From Sodiomyces alkalinus F11 (Eukaryota; Ascomycota; Sordariomycetes; Glomerellales; Plectosphaerellaceae): a DNA stretch of 64,000 nt. The stretch is taken from the NCBI RefSeq assembly GCF_003711515.1, contig NW_021167088.1:582351-646350 (forward strand), in the 5' to 3' direction. Below are positions 53,277 to 64,000 of the stretch, piece after piece. How positions within the stretch are numbered: position 1 is the first letter of the stretch; the number at the start of each line of letters is the position of its first letter. Below the pieces are notes generated by a model. That model worked only from the letters and a program-made list of their open reading frames with translations. It did no database searches and had not been told where the DNA came from. A program made the position numbers and the translations under genes.

Positions 53277-56200
53277 ATGAAAACGTCGAGAAACCGGTCT
53301 ATGAGAGGTTCCGCTATCCCCGAGACCTTGTCAGATGGGTTGAGGGACAACCAGAAGACGCCTCGGTCTCGTCAGTTCCTCCATGACACCTTGCCAGACA
53401 TGCCCCTGGCCCAGGTAGTCATTCACTCACTAATTACTGTTGAACAGCATTGCCCAGAGCATATTCGATGACCTTTTAGCTAGGTCGTCTAATCTAAAAG
53501 AGTCTAAGGGCTCTTCGGCTGGTTCTTCCTGCCAGAAGCTTTGCGGATTTATCGAGAATTGCGCCCAGTCTAAGGTGCTGCCGCTTCAGGCATGGGCTTA
53601 CTCCCAGGGACCGTGTGTAACGCTCTTCAACTTTTACCTAGAGTGGAATGAGGTCGAGCAGCACAGATCTACGAAGCTTGTCCTAGACATACTTCCGGTT
53701 CTCATCAGGAAAAACCCGCATGCGGCGACGGCTACCTCCATCAAAGCTGCCATACTGGATACCTCAATATCCATTGTTGGCCCCAAGTCCGCCAAGCCCC
53801 TGGTCAAGTCGTCCTTGAAGGCCCTGGATCAGTTGACTGGGAAATCAATTTTCACTGTCGACGATATTGCAGCGAGCTACCGCCGCGTTCACTCCTCGAA
53901 CCAATGGGACTCTGAACTCGATCTGTGGAGAGACATAGTGGGCCAACTCTTCATTCGAATGTCTGTTTGGCACATGCGCGCCGCCGCGGGAAAGTTCATC
54001 GTGACAGTATATCAAGCATTGCGTCGGGCACCGCCGAGAACTCTCAGGGGTGAGCATGGCGAAGAATTTTCGACGGAGCTATGGTTGCAGTGGCTTCGAG
54101 ACGCCCTTGCGATGGAACCGTCTCTTCTCGATGGCATGAAGAATTATATCTTTCTGCCCGTTTTCAAAGAGGACCGCGTAGATTCCCTGCGGTTCTTGAC
54201 ACAGTTAAAGCAGATTGACCCTGTCTCTGCAACGACGGAAGGCGATGTTGATCTCCAAGCTTCTCTACGCTTTGCAGCGCTTGAAATCGGCAAGAAAGTG
54301 GGCATCGTAGACGAGCCTGGTTTGTCCAACCTCCTTTATTATGCAAATACTTGGTCTTCTATCAGACTGACTCCCTACTAGATGATACCCCTTCAGAGGG
54401 AAAAAGGTCGGTTGTCCTAGAGGAGACCATGCTGCGCGGCGTTTTATCTCACCCATCTCCTGAAGTGCGATCTCTCGCATTATCGCTTATCACATCCTCC
54501 AACTCCACGACCAGGCCATTTTCTGGCACGTCTTTACTTCTCCTCAAGGCATATCTCCCACATCACTTCTCCGACCCTAGTGCCCGGTTCCGGATGGATC
54601 TGCTCAGCAGGGTGAAGGCCATGTATAAACGTGTTCGGGGTGCCATTTCTGTTATCGAGCGGACTATCCAGAAAGCGGATACAAAGGTCTCGAACACGTC
54701 TGCACAGGCCGAGAAGCAAAAGGGCGGATTATCTGCCGAGATTACAAAAGCATGGCCCATCGACAGATTACAGCTGTCGTTGACACAACACAAGGACTTC
54801 TTGCTCTGGTTTCTCGAATTCTTGAAATCCGAGCTTACACCCACAGCGTCGTATCAGCGCCACAGCTCGATCCTTAGAACGACCCTGCTAGTCATCAAGC
54901 TGGAACTGGATGATTTCAAGACATGGGAGACGGACGAGGACGACGTCCCCTTCTTCGCGTCGTTTGATGCCACATGGATCCGTGCAGTCCTAGATCGGGT
55001 CATAGATGACTTTGAAGATGTCAGACAAACCGGCACCGATGTTTTGAAGTTGCTCTTTTCAGATACGCGGTTCGATGGTTCTGAGGGCATCTCTGTTGTG
55101 ATCGGCGACTTCTTGGCGCGAGCACAGGAGCTGTCTACGAGAACCGGCCGGGCTGACCATGCTGATGGCGTGGCAAGGTCCTATGAGCTCCTGTGCAGAC
55201 TCCGACCAGGACAAAGCGAGCGCCTGGCTGTCGTGTCAGGCCTGGTGGATCAGCTTGAAACCAAACTTTCCCTTGCAGAGCTTGATTTAGGACGAGCTGT
55301 CTTGGAAGCACCAACACATGACACTTTTGCCTCTCTCTGGTAAGCCTGGGACCCTGCGGCTTTTATATTGACGTCCCTGCTCATAAAGTGTCCAGTCTCG
55401 TGTGGCAAGCTGCGATAGAAACGGAGTCATCCGAAGGCGAGGCCGAAAAGTTGAGGACTCTGCAAGAACGGATTGTGAATTGCTGCCAGCGCGTCTGGAC
55501 TGTCGTGAGACACGTGCTCTGTGATGATTCCCCGGAGGGTCATCTGCCTCAGGAGCTTGAAGAAGTGGATGGCCTCGACACGAAAGACTTACTCAGCTAT
55601 AGTTTCCGAGCTATCCATGAGTCCAGGTATGACATGCCCCGGAAGCTTTATATTGTGTCCTGACCCTGACAATCTGTTAGCAATCTTATGCGCGTGATGG
55701 TCTTACCCCTGAAACCCAAAGCGGAAGGGTGGAGATTCAGACCTTCAGTGGATGTCTTCGCGGCAGTCGGGTTTCTGACCTTTGAGCAACTGACATACTT
55801 GCGACACCGCGGTGCTTTCACGACAGTATCCCTGACGTTTGCAACATGCTGCCAGTTGGTGAAGCATTTGGATTCCATACCAGCCGGACTGTTAGAGAAC
55901 CAAACTCTGTTGGACGCCTGGTATGAAGTAAGCAACAATCCAACCCGTCTTTTCTCTCTTTTCTGCTCCCCTTTTCTCACAATCATTGCAGGGCAGCCTG
56001 AAATGCATTCTCACCCACGCCTCTACGACTCGAAGATCTGCTGGTATCCCTGCCATGCTGACCGGTATCCTTTCGGCAAACGACAAATCTCCGTCATTTG
56101 ACAAAGTCATAGCAGACTTGGTCCGAATTGCTAGCAAGGGGGCACGAGTTTCGGAGACGGACGGTTCCAATCTGCCACAGGTCCATGCTCTCAACTGCCT

Positions 56201-58641
56201 GAAGGATATTTTCAAGAGCGCTCAACTAACACAGCTCGGCAAAACTGAGGCACACATCCCCCAGTGCCTCGAACTTGCTGCTGGATGCATGAAGTCAGAA
56301 GTGTAAGTTTCAGTTCCCGTTCTCGTTCCCGTTCTCGTTCCCGTTCTCGTTCCCGTTCTCGTTCCCGTTCTCGTTCCCGTTCTCGTTCCTGTTCCTTGTA
56401 CCCTTCTCAAGGATGTGAGGCGGGACAAGTATGTTGACTGGTCCCGTTTTCTTTTCAGTTGGGCAATCCGCAATAGTGGACTGCTGCTCTTGCGGAGTCT
56501 GATCGACAACCTCCTCGGCACCCATGAAAGCAAGTCCATGATGGACGCGGGGTGGGATGGCAAGGCGGCGAAGATCCATTATCTTAGATACCCGGTCCTC
56601 CCAGTCGTTCTTCTGCACCTTCTTAAATCGGGGAGGGGCGCGATGGAGCCTAGCACCGGCACCATAGCGGCCGAAGCCGTATTTCCGGCTCTGGACATCA
56701 TTCGACGAGCCGGTCCTCCCGAGACATCACGGGATGAGCTGTATCATCTCATTTCCGAATATCTTGGGAGTTCCGTTTGGCATGTTCGGGAGATGGCGGC
56801 TCGGGCTTTGTGTTCATTTTTCCTCCGCCACGATTGGGTGCAAGCGTTGCGAGGAATCACCAGTGCACCAGGAGAGAGCAGGGCTTCCCCAGCTAACCGG
56901 CTCCACGGGGTTCTCCTGACCATCAAATACGTTTTCGACAGATTGACAAATGTCATGCCCGATTTGGCGCGCAGTAAGTTGGCTCTCGCTTGCCCGGAAT
57001 GTGTTTGGATTCTGCCTGACTGACACTCAACTTCAACTTTCATAAGGAGATGTATCTTGCTTACTAGATCTGCTTATCCAGCTCTACGATGACAACCCTG
57101 GTATCTTTCTCCGTTGTCCTGAGATTCATGCCGCTTATGCGGAGATCCTCAACCTTGTGTCCGGGCTCGAGGACGGCGCCCAAGTTTCGACCCTTGACAC
57201 CGGTAGCTCGGAAAAGCAGCCCGAATTGGGATCCTTGACGAGAAACCCTGTTCGCGGTGCACTTTTGGACAAGCAGCTCGCCGTTCAGAAAGCATACGAA
57301 TCACGGGAGACAGGAGACGTTGAGCAACTCACCTTGGAAGCGCTCGCCACGGTATCATCGAGTCCGGAGGCAAGTGTCGCTATGCTGGAGGCGATCCCGA
57401 GGCTGTATCACGAAGAAATCGACCCCAAGGTTACCGCAAGGCTCTGTCGTCTGTTCATAGCGGTATGCCATGCGACAGATTCCCCAGAGTCACGTGCGGT
57501 TGCTATAGAGAACCTTGCCAATATGGTGGACAGTCTCATCCGAAACGGCTCGTTAGATTCCATCCCCTCTGCGCCCGACTTGGAGGAAGTATGGGCTGGC
57601 AGCTTCAAACGGCCAATGAATCCCACCTTATCCAACGCTATTCTACGTCTCAGCGGATGCATCATGGCAACAACATTCCTGAGGGGAGAGGACGGTACGC
57701 CCCTTGACCTCACTAATTGGAGTGCTATGATCGTAGACGCTGGCCACGAAGATCAGGTACAGGCCAACCACTCTTCCCTTCTTTATCGTCCCTCTTTTGT
57801 CTGCCTCCCACTGACTAGAATTTTGCGTTTCTTTCAATAGCCCTTCGACACTCGGTTTGCAGCAGCCCAGTCGCTCAAGTCCTTCTTCGCTGCCCCCTTA
57901 CCCGTCTCCCCGACCGACCACCAGTCCTACCTCCCCGCTCTCGTAGCCCTCTACGACGCCCTGAATGACGACGACGACGAAGTGCGCGACCTCGCCGCTG
58001 CAGCCGCCCGCCCTCTCCTATCCAACGCCAACCTCATCCCCCTCGAAGCCGCAGATCGTCTCCTCTCCCTTTTTGCTTCGTCCTTCGGCCACGTCCCCGC
58101 ATTCCGTGCACTCGTGGCGAGCCGCATCGCAGGTTCAGTATCAGCAGCAGCAGGAGGAGGCTGGACAAATGTTGCCTCGCCAGACAAGACGGCATCCACC
58201 TGGAAGCCGGCTCCCGACCAGCTCGCAGAGGCACTGCACTTCGACGACGCCCTTTTCGCAGAAGAGGAACAGAACCTCTACATCGATGAGGTCTGCGAGT
58301 CGCGTCGCTGGACCACTGTCTTCATTTCCCTCCCGCATCCGGCGGATCCGGATGTTGCCGGGATCGATCGCGCCTTGGAGGAATGGACCGTCGCTGGGTT
58401 GGCCGCCATCCTGGACCACGCGACGCAACACCGCGACGGAGCGCTGGGTTGGACGTCGCTCCCGGCTGCGTATGCGGTGTGTGCTCGCGTGTTTCTGTCC
58501 GCTGTGGCCCTCGTCAAAACCGGTGTCGGCGTGGATGGGACGGGATCCGGTGGCGGTATCGCGGGTCAGCTGGAGACACTGAAGGAGGTCGGTCCCAGAC
58601 AGGGACTCCACGGGCTGCTCCTCAAACTCTTGGAAGCGTAG
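53277..58641 (+). CDS. TRM732: THADA/Trm732-like HEAT protein (DUF2428)
   Basis: Large HEAT/armadillo protein; yeast Trm732 partners the methyltransferase Trm7 for 2'-O-methylation of tRNA residue 32. Nine exons: 53277-53414, 53458-54319, 54382-55339, 55396-55626, 55681-55927, 55992-56302, 56459-56973, 57047-57756 and 57841-58641, all in phase, total about 1590 aa. DUF2428 landmarks are the RAIHESSNLMR junction (exons 4/5), RRSAGIPAMLTGIL (about residue 825) and HVREMAARALCSFF (about residue 1025), then HEAT-like repeats to the end. The 5' end is least certain: ATG 53277 is the first in frame, and intron 1 would be only 43 nt (CTAAT branch, CCCAG acceptor). Intron 2 uses a GTTTGT donor. Intron 6 carries a 12-bp tandem repeat. 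The assignment to THADA/Trm732 is strong; tRNA modification by this protein is inferred from family. Confidence 0.87.
56313..56396 (+). repeat. 12-bp tandem repeat in TRM732 intron 6
   Basis: About seven copies of GTTCCCGTTCTC, degenerate at the 3' end, within the intron 56303-56458 and 3' of the GTAAGT donor. Confidence 0.9.
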
Positions 58642-59334
58642 CGGCGGTAGTGGCAGGCTAGTCGACTGCATGCATTTCAAGGAAGGGGCTGGGCTGGATC
58701 TGGAGTTTTGGGAGGTCGGTCGCAGGTGATGATTTACGACTAAGATAAATAGACGAGAGCATGAGGTATGCGGTCAGGGGGCTACTAGAGGTGGCATTGG
58801 CGGTATGAGTGTGCTTCGTATATTGTGAGGTCCCCATAAGATGCCAGGAACCTGTCATATCGTAGCCTTCTGGCTAATAGGGAAGGGGAATGCCATCAAT
58901 ACTGTCTCATTGCTGTTGTCGTTGCTGTCTCTGTCGCTGTCGGTGTCGCTGTGTTGACATAGGTACGTACTTCATAACTGGAGGGGGTGGGGTGGTGGGT
59001 TGGTGCCACGTGCTACCAGTAGGCAGTGACTGGAATGTAGAATGTACCTAGGTACGTACCAGAGACGGACGGTCAACGTCATTCCCACCTCCACCTGCTG
59101 CTCCTGAAGCTTATTCGAAGGATGGAAAAGCTTCACTCCTTCCTCCTCCCTCCTTTCGTCCTCATTCAACATGCATGCCGCTTTGACCTAAGGGGACGGG
59201 CAGCATTGCATTGCACTGCTACCCCCATACTCTTCTACTCTCTTCATACTGCGAATTGCAAAACTATCATTTCTATCAATTGAAGCCGCAGAGCCACACG
59301 ACATCAAACCCCCTCGAACCTCCTCCCCGGGCCA
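58642..59334. other. Spacer between TRM732 and SIP3 genes
   Basis: No gene. A TGTCGCTGTCG-like imperfect repeat lies near 58915-58955. ACCTAGGTACGTACC occurs near 59045. Confidence 0.5.
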
Positions 59335-62300
59335 ATGGCCGAGCCGTCGACCGCGGCGCCGGCGCCGCAGAGTGCAAACCATGCGATCCCTATCGCTTTG
59401 AATGAAGCCGGTCTCGATTCCCCGACATTCCGAGCCTCTTCCACACACTTTGCAGAGCAGATTGAGGTTGTCGAGCGATGGCTTGAAGACTTCGTCAAAT
59501 CTACCGCCAAACTAGCTCGCGACATCCTCTCCCTCGAAGAGACCATCAACTCCTATATATCCAAGACATTCCCGCCCGCTGCCGTTGCCGTTTCCGCCGC
59601 CGACTCCATCATCGATCATGACTATACACTCGTCGCCCTCCGGAGGGCCAGTGACGGCTCGAGGGAATGGTGGACCCAGGTCATGTCCACCATGAGGAAG
59701 CTGGACTCGGTTTCCGCCGAACCCGTCCGCCTGTTCCTATCGGGGGAGATGAAGGCTTTCAAGGAAGTCCGAAAGTCGCTCGAACAGACCCAGAGACATT
59801 TCGATCAGACGCTGGCTCGCTACGTCGCGCAGTTCAAGACGAAGGAGCCGTCCGCTCTTCGCGAGGATGCCTTCGCCGTCTTCGAGGCCCGCAAGGCCTA
59901 CCTCGCCGCGTCCCTGGACTACTGTCAGCTGGCCCCTCAGGTCCGGTCCTCTCTCGACAAGCTCCTCGTTCGGATCAGCGCCGACCTCTGGAACGAGGTG
60001 AGGCGCTCGCGCGATGCCGCCACGAGCTCGGCCAGGTGGGGCAACGAAATGGACCGCATCCGCGGCTGGTCCAAAGAGATGGAAGCTACCGAGGGCATAT
60101 TTAAGAGAGAGCTCCACAGGGCTCGCCGGGACATCTCGCACGGTATGCTGCAGGCTTGGAAGCCTTCGCGCGAACTCGAAGACTACAATTCGTCGACGGT
60201 GCCTTTTCTGGGATCCAAGGGCCCCGTCAATCTCCCGACCGAAGACGGAGCCGCCCTAGTTTCGGAGAAGCAGGGCTGGCTTTTCAAACGTAGCGTCTAC
60301 GGCAAGCCCGCTCGGACGAGCTGGGTGCGACGCTGGTACTACTGCCGCGACGGCATCTTCGGATGGTTGATCCAGGGGGCCGCCCATGGTGTGCTGCAAG
60401 GCGACGAAATCGGAGTTCTCCTTTGCAGCGTGAAGCCTGCCTTTTCGGAGGACCGGCGGTTCTGCTTCGAGGTCAAGACCAAGAGCCACACCATCGTCCT
60501 GCAGGCCGAGACGCAACAAGAGCTCACCGAGTGGCTCGAGGTCTTTGACGTGGCCAAGAAGCGGGCATTTGAGGCGTCCGTGGATCGAGATAATTCCCCC
60601 GGTCTCCCGTCATCGCAGGACCCTGCTTTCAACATCACCCCTGCCCCCGTCCCTGAGCTATCCGCCAAGGCTCTGGACATCCAACAAACATCGGCCGAAG
60701 AGCTTGCCATGTCCCTCGATAGGGTCAACACCTTGCCGGTGTACGGTGCGGAAGGTAACCTGGCCATGCGCAGTAGTTTTGACGTGAACGCCGGGACCGG
60801 GCCCGGCCCGGGGGGCCGTCGGTCCATCACCGCCTTGGGGAGGGACCTCGGCCGCGACTTGGCTCGTGAAGAGGGTGAGACTGGCCGAGAGCACGCCGCC
60901 AGGATCATCCAGAAGCTCGATCTTCACCGCAAGGCCACTTTTGGAGGCGATCACTGGGAGCCCAAGAGCGCAACCGGCTTGTCACCTTCGACCAGTGGCA
61001 TCTCCGGTCTCGTGTCTGCCGCGAGCTACGGACTACTCGGCTACCCGTCCTCTGGTACGCCCCAAGGCTCTGGCAAGGTAGCCCAGACCGCCACGTTCCC
61101 TCCCCTCGAAGTGTACCGGGGAAGCCTGGCGCCGGCCACGTTGGCCAAGGCGCCCATTTCCACTTCCCTGAGCCGGATGGCCGTGTTCGTCACGGGAGAC
61201 AAGGGCCTGGCCTTGGACGCGTCCAGTCACATGCCGGCTTCCGTCATGGCCAACTACTGGGGCAGCAATCCATGGGGGATGCTGTATGGCACAGATCACG
61301 GTAGTAGTACGCCACGTACGCCAGCCCAACTCGAAGAGAACCCGATGGGCATGATCGTGACTGAGGTGGGGACGCCCGAGGAGCTGGAGCAACAGCAACA
61401 GCAGCAGCAGCAGCAGCAGCAGCTTCGCAAACCTAGCACCCATCGTAAGACAGTCAGCGTCGACGCCAAGGCGACACAACGAAAAATCCAGCCCAGACAG
61501 CAGATCGAGTCGTTCCCGCCGGGTTACCCCAGCGACCTCAAGGCCCAGCACCCTAATTTCAGGCTGCTCTTCCCCAAAGTACTGCTCGACGACAAACTCG
61601 TGCTCGTGTTCAGTGCCGCCTGGATCAGCTCTAGCGCGGATTCCAGCAGCCACGGGGAGTTCGCCGGTAACGGCCGCATTTTCGCGACGCCCGACAACAT
61701 GTACTTCTACGGCCACCAGCTGGGCGTTGTCGTGACGTACACCGTAAGCTTGGACGTCATCGCCGGGGTCACAGCAGCACCAGGACGGGACTGCGACTCG
61801 ATTATTCTGCATCTGAAGAGCGGCGTCTCGAACGAGACGGGCTACGACAGCATCACGATCAAAGTATTCCTGGAGAACCTCGCTCTCCTCCATGCCCGCT
61901 TGAACCTGTTGGTGGACGACCTTCAAGCCGAAGAGCCCATGACCCTGGACGAGCTTGTGACGGCTTTGACCCATCTCGAGCATGAAGACAACGTACTGCG
62001 GAGCCCCAGCGCCGCTAGCTGGGAAGAAACGTCGCCTAACAGCCCCGTTGACAACGGCGGGGTCGTTGGCGCAAAGCGTCCGACGCGGCCGCATGCGGTC
62101 GGCCCCAGGCTACACGTAGGGCGTCATAACCTTCGGCCGTCGCGCAAGTTCCAGCTGCCGACCCACCCAGTGGTGTTCGAACCGGACGACATGAAGCGCA
62201 AAGTGGCGGAACGGAATTTCGAGATGAGCGCCAAGGCATGCTTTCACGTGCTGTTTGGGGACAAGAGCTTCGTGTTCCCCAAACTGTACTTCGAACGGCG

Positions 62301-63842
62301 AGCCCAGCGGGTTGTGCAGGGCCCGTGGACGACGGGGGAGCACGGGCGTATGCGGCGTGAGTTCAAGTTTCGGGTCGACTACACGGACATGCTCGGGCGG
62401 CCCAAGTCGGCGGACGTGGTGGACTACCAGACGATCGAGGTGTTCGAGGACCACGTGACATACGTGGTGACGCACGTCAAGACGGCGTGGCACCTCCCGC
62501 ACTCGCAACACTTGAAGCTGGTGGTCAAGGTGGTGGTGACGCACGTGGCCAAGTCCAAGTGCAAGCTGGCCATCTACACGCGGGTGGACTGGGCGAAGAC
62601 CCCGGCGCTCTCGTGGCGGTTGGTGGAGCGGCAGGCGCTGGACGACGCTAGGGGCGACGCGGAGGAGCTGGCCGAGCTGGCGACGGACCAGGTGCGAAAG
62701 CTGGGGCCGCACAGCCGGACGAAGCGGGCGATCCAGGTGTACGGGCACATCGGGCAGCAGAAACAGGTGCTGGTGTTCACGCCGGCGGAGTCGGAGGCGG
62801 CGGCGGCGGCGACGGCGACGGCGAAGGGGCAGGTGATCAGGCCGCGGACGCTGACGGCGATGCTGCTGGAGACGGCGCGGTCGTTCGGGGAGAGCGCGGT
62901 GACGTCGGTCATTCTGTGGTCGTTCGCGGCGCTGAAGAAGGCGTTCACGGTGCTGACGGCGCACCGGCTCCTGTTCCTGCTGCTGGGCCTTAGCGTCACG
63001 ACGAACCTGCTCTGGGCGTCCAGGGAGGCGTCGACGTGGTGGTCGGAGAGGCGGACGGCGCAGTTCATGAACCGCATCGGCGTGGGGCCGAATACGGTGA
63101 TGAGCAGGGCCATCTACCTGGCTGACCTTCCCGAGGCGACGGGGGCTACGGCGTCCCTGAATCATTCGGGGGATAGTGCATGGTGAGTCTACGTAATCCT
63201 TCCGAAGGTCAAGCATTGGAAGGACGTGGGACTTTTTTGTTTCTTTTTCTTTTTTTTTTCTTTTCGACCCTTATTTGTTTGCGTTGCTTTCGTCGTTCAA
63301 GCTAACCCATTGCGATTATCTACAGCTACGCCGCGTTCCAGCAGTTAACCAATGCAACGGACATGGATGCGCCGTACGAGAACGTCAGGTCATCATTCTC
63401 CTCGGACTGGGGTCAAGCAGCGGCACAGCGCATCCGACAGACACGACAGCGACTGGGGTCGTACCGACACGACCTCGTGGTGGCAATGCGGGTGGTCAAC
63501 AGCATCGAGCGGGAGATGATCGAGTCGGAGTGGGAGGTCTGGTTGACGGACGAGACGGCGCGGTGCGATCAGCTCAAGATGGTGTTGGACCGTGACGAGG
63601 GGGGCAAAGGTGGGGATCAGGCGAAGGCGAAGTACAAGGACAAGGATAAGGACAGGGCCAAGACGACAGGGGCGCATCAAGAGCAGGACCAGAAGGTGAT
63701 GCTTCCGGGGATGGATTGGAGTGAGGACCAGAACGAAAGCGAGAGGAGGGCAGTGTTGCGGGGGTGGCACGAGAGTTACTGTGGGAGTTGTAAGCGGGAA
63801 CAGCTGCGGGCGAAGGAGGCGAGGGGCCCCATGGGATTATAG
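59335..63842 (+). CDS. SIP3: BAR-PH-GRAM-VASt sterol-transfer protein (Sip3/Lam family)
   Basis: Lam/Ltc-type protein that moves sterol between ER and plasma membrane at contact sites. Exons 59335-63182 and 63326-63842 (143-nt intron, GCTAAC branch) give 1454 aa. Domains in order: a BAR-like helical region (about residues 25-290), a PH domain (about 313-410, with GWLFKRSVYGK and WVRRWYYCRDGIFGWL), a Gln-rich stretch near 685-697, a GRAM-like region (about 740-830, FRLLFPKVLLDDKLVLVF), and a VASt domain (about 945-1140, containing FEMSAKACFHVLFGDKSF and VVTHVAKSKCKLAIYTRVDW). A transmembrane anchor lies near residues 1212-1230 (LFLLLGLSVTTNLLW). Exon 2 adds a C-terminal luminal or cytosolic helical part ending in a charged tail. 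A read that stops at 63186 would lose this tail. Sterol transfer is inferred from family. Confidence 0.93.
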
Positions 63843-64000
63843 GAGAGGGGGGAACCAGTCAGTCCCTCGTAAAGTATGAGCGGGTGGTGTAGAATAGGTG
63901 TGTAAGACAGCAGAAGCGCCCGAGAAGAAATATATGTGAATTAGTTACTTCGCAATGTCCACTCGCTCCGCTGTGAGCTGGGTCGGCACCGAGTCCCGTA
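63843..64000. other. SIP3 3' flank to window edge
   Basis: Likely 3' UTR of the Sip3 gene; nothing else seen before the window ends. Confidence 0.5.

Overview
The window is a stretch of nuclear genome from a filamentous ascomycete (Pezizomycotina, most likely Sordariomycetes). The evidence is many short spliceosomal introns (about 43-260 nt) with GTANGT donors and CTAAC/CTGAC branch points, GC-rich exons, a Zn2Cys6 regulator, a fungal GPI-anchored Cys-rich protein, the fungal GPI mannosyltransferase SMP3 and a BAR-PH-VASt Sip3 protein. The species cannot be named from sequence alone. Exon structures were worked out by hand from reading frame, splice sites and protein-family fit; UTRs and transcription starts were not determined.

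Layout, left to right. 1-1.7 kb: a decayed TPR/ankyrin gene cut by the window edge. 2.2-8.8 kb: separase. 8.8-11.7 kb: a gene-poor spacer rich in short GGTACC/CCTTAGG-type motifs. 11.7-15.2 kb: a Zn2Cys6 regulator, convergent with KRI1 (15.8-18.0 kb). 19.4-20.3 kb: Rab5 GTPase. 21.3-24.7 kb: a RING protein with a very long Arg/Asp-rich tail. 25.7-26.2 kb: a small EthD protein, convergent with splicing factor CWC15. 27.4-27.9 kb: an AT-rich island. 28.0-30.3 kb: exosome subunit RRP45 and the Arf-like GTPase ARL3. 30.6 kb: an intron-containing tRNA-Arg(ACG). 31.0-32.5 kb: NADH pyrophosphatase NPY1. 34.6-35.8 kb: a PQ-loop transporter. 36.7-38.7 kb: a possible MFS-transporter relic and a GPI-anchored Cys-rich protein. 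39.3-44.0 kb: ARL1, the tiny RPL39 gene and SKP1. 46.5-48.4 kb: SMP3. 48.4-51.9 kb: a poorly coding stretch with one small membrane ORF. 51.9-52.7 kb: RPL10A. 53.3-58.6 kb: a THADA/Trm732 protein. 59.3-63.8 kb: Sip3/Lam-type sterol-transfer protein.

The genes are mostly single-copy housekeeping genes on alternating strands, not an operon-like or metabolite cluster. Themes recur: membrane traffic (Rab5, ARL3, ARL1, Sip3, PQ-loop), RNA and ribosome work (KRI1, CWC15, RRP45, RPL39, RPL10A, Trm732, tRNA-Arg) and cell-cycle proteolysis (separase, SKP1). ARL3 and ARL1 belong to one Golgi recruitment cascade in yeast and lie about 9 kb apart.

No convincing new defence, mobile or biosynthetic system was found. 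The most notable items are the standalone RBBP6/Mpe1-like RING with an RS/RD-type tail, ribosomal-protein genes whose first coding exons are only 6-7 nt, a run of 39 C inside an SMP3 intron, recurrent intergenic motifs, and three degraded or low-evidence loci.
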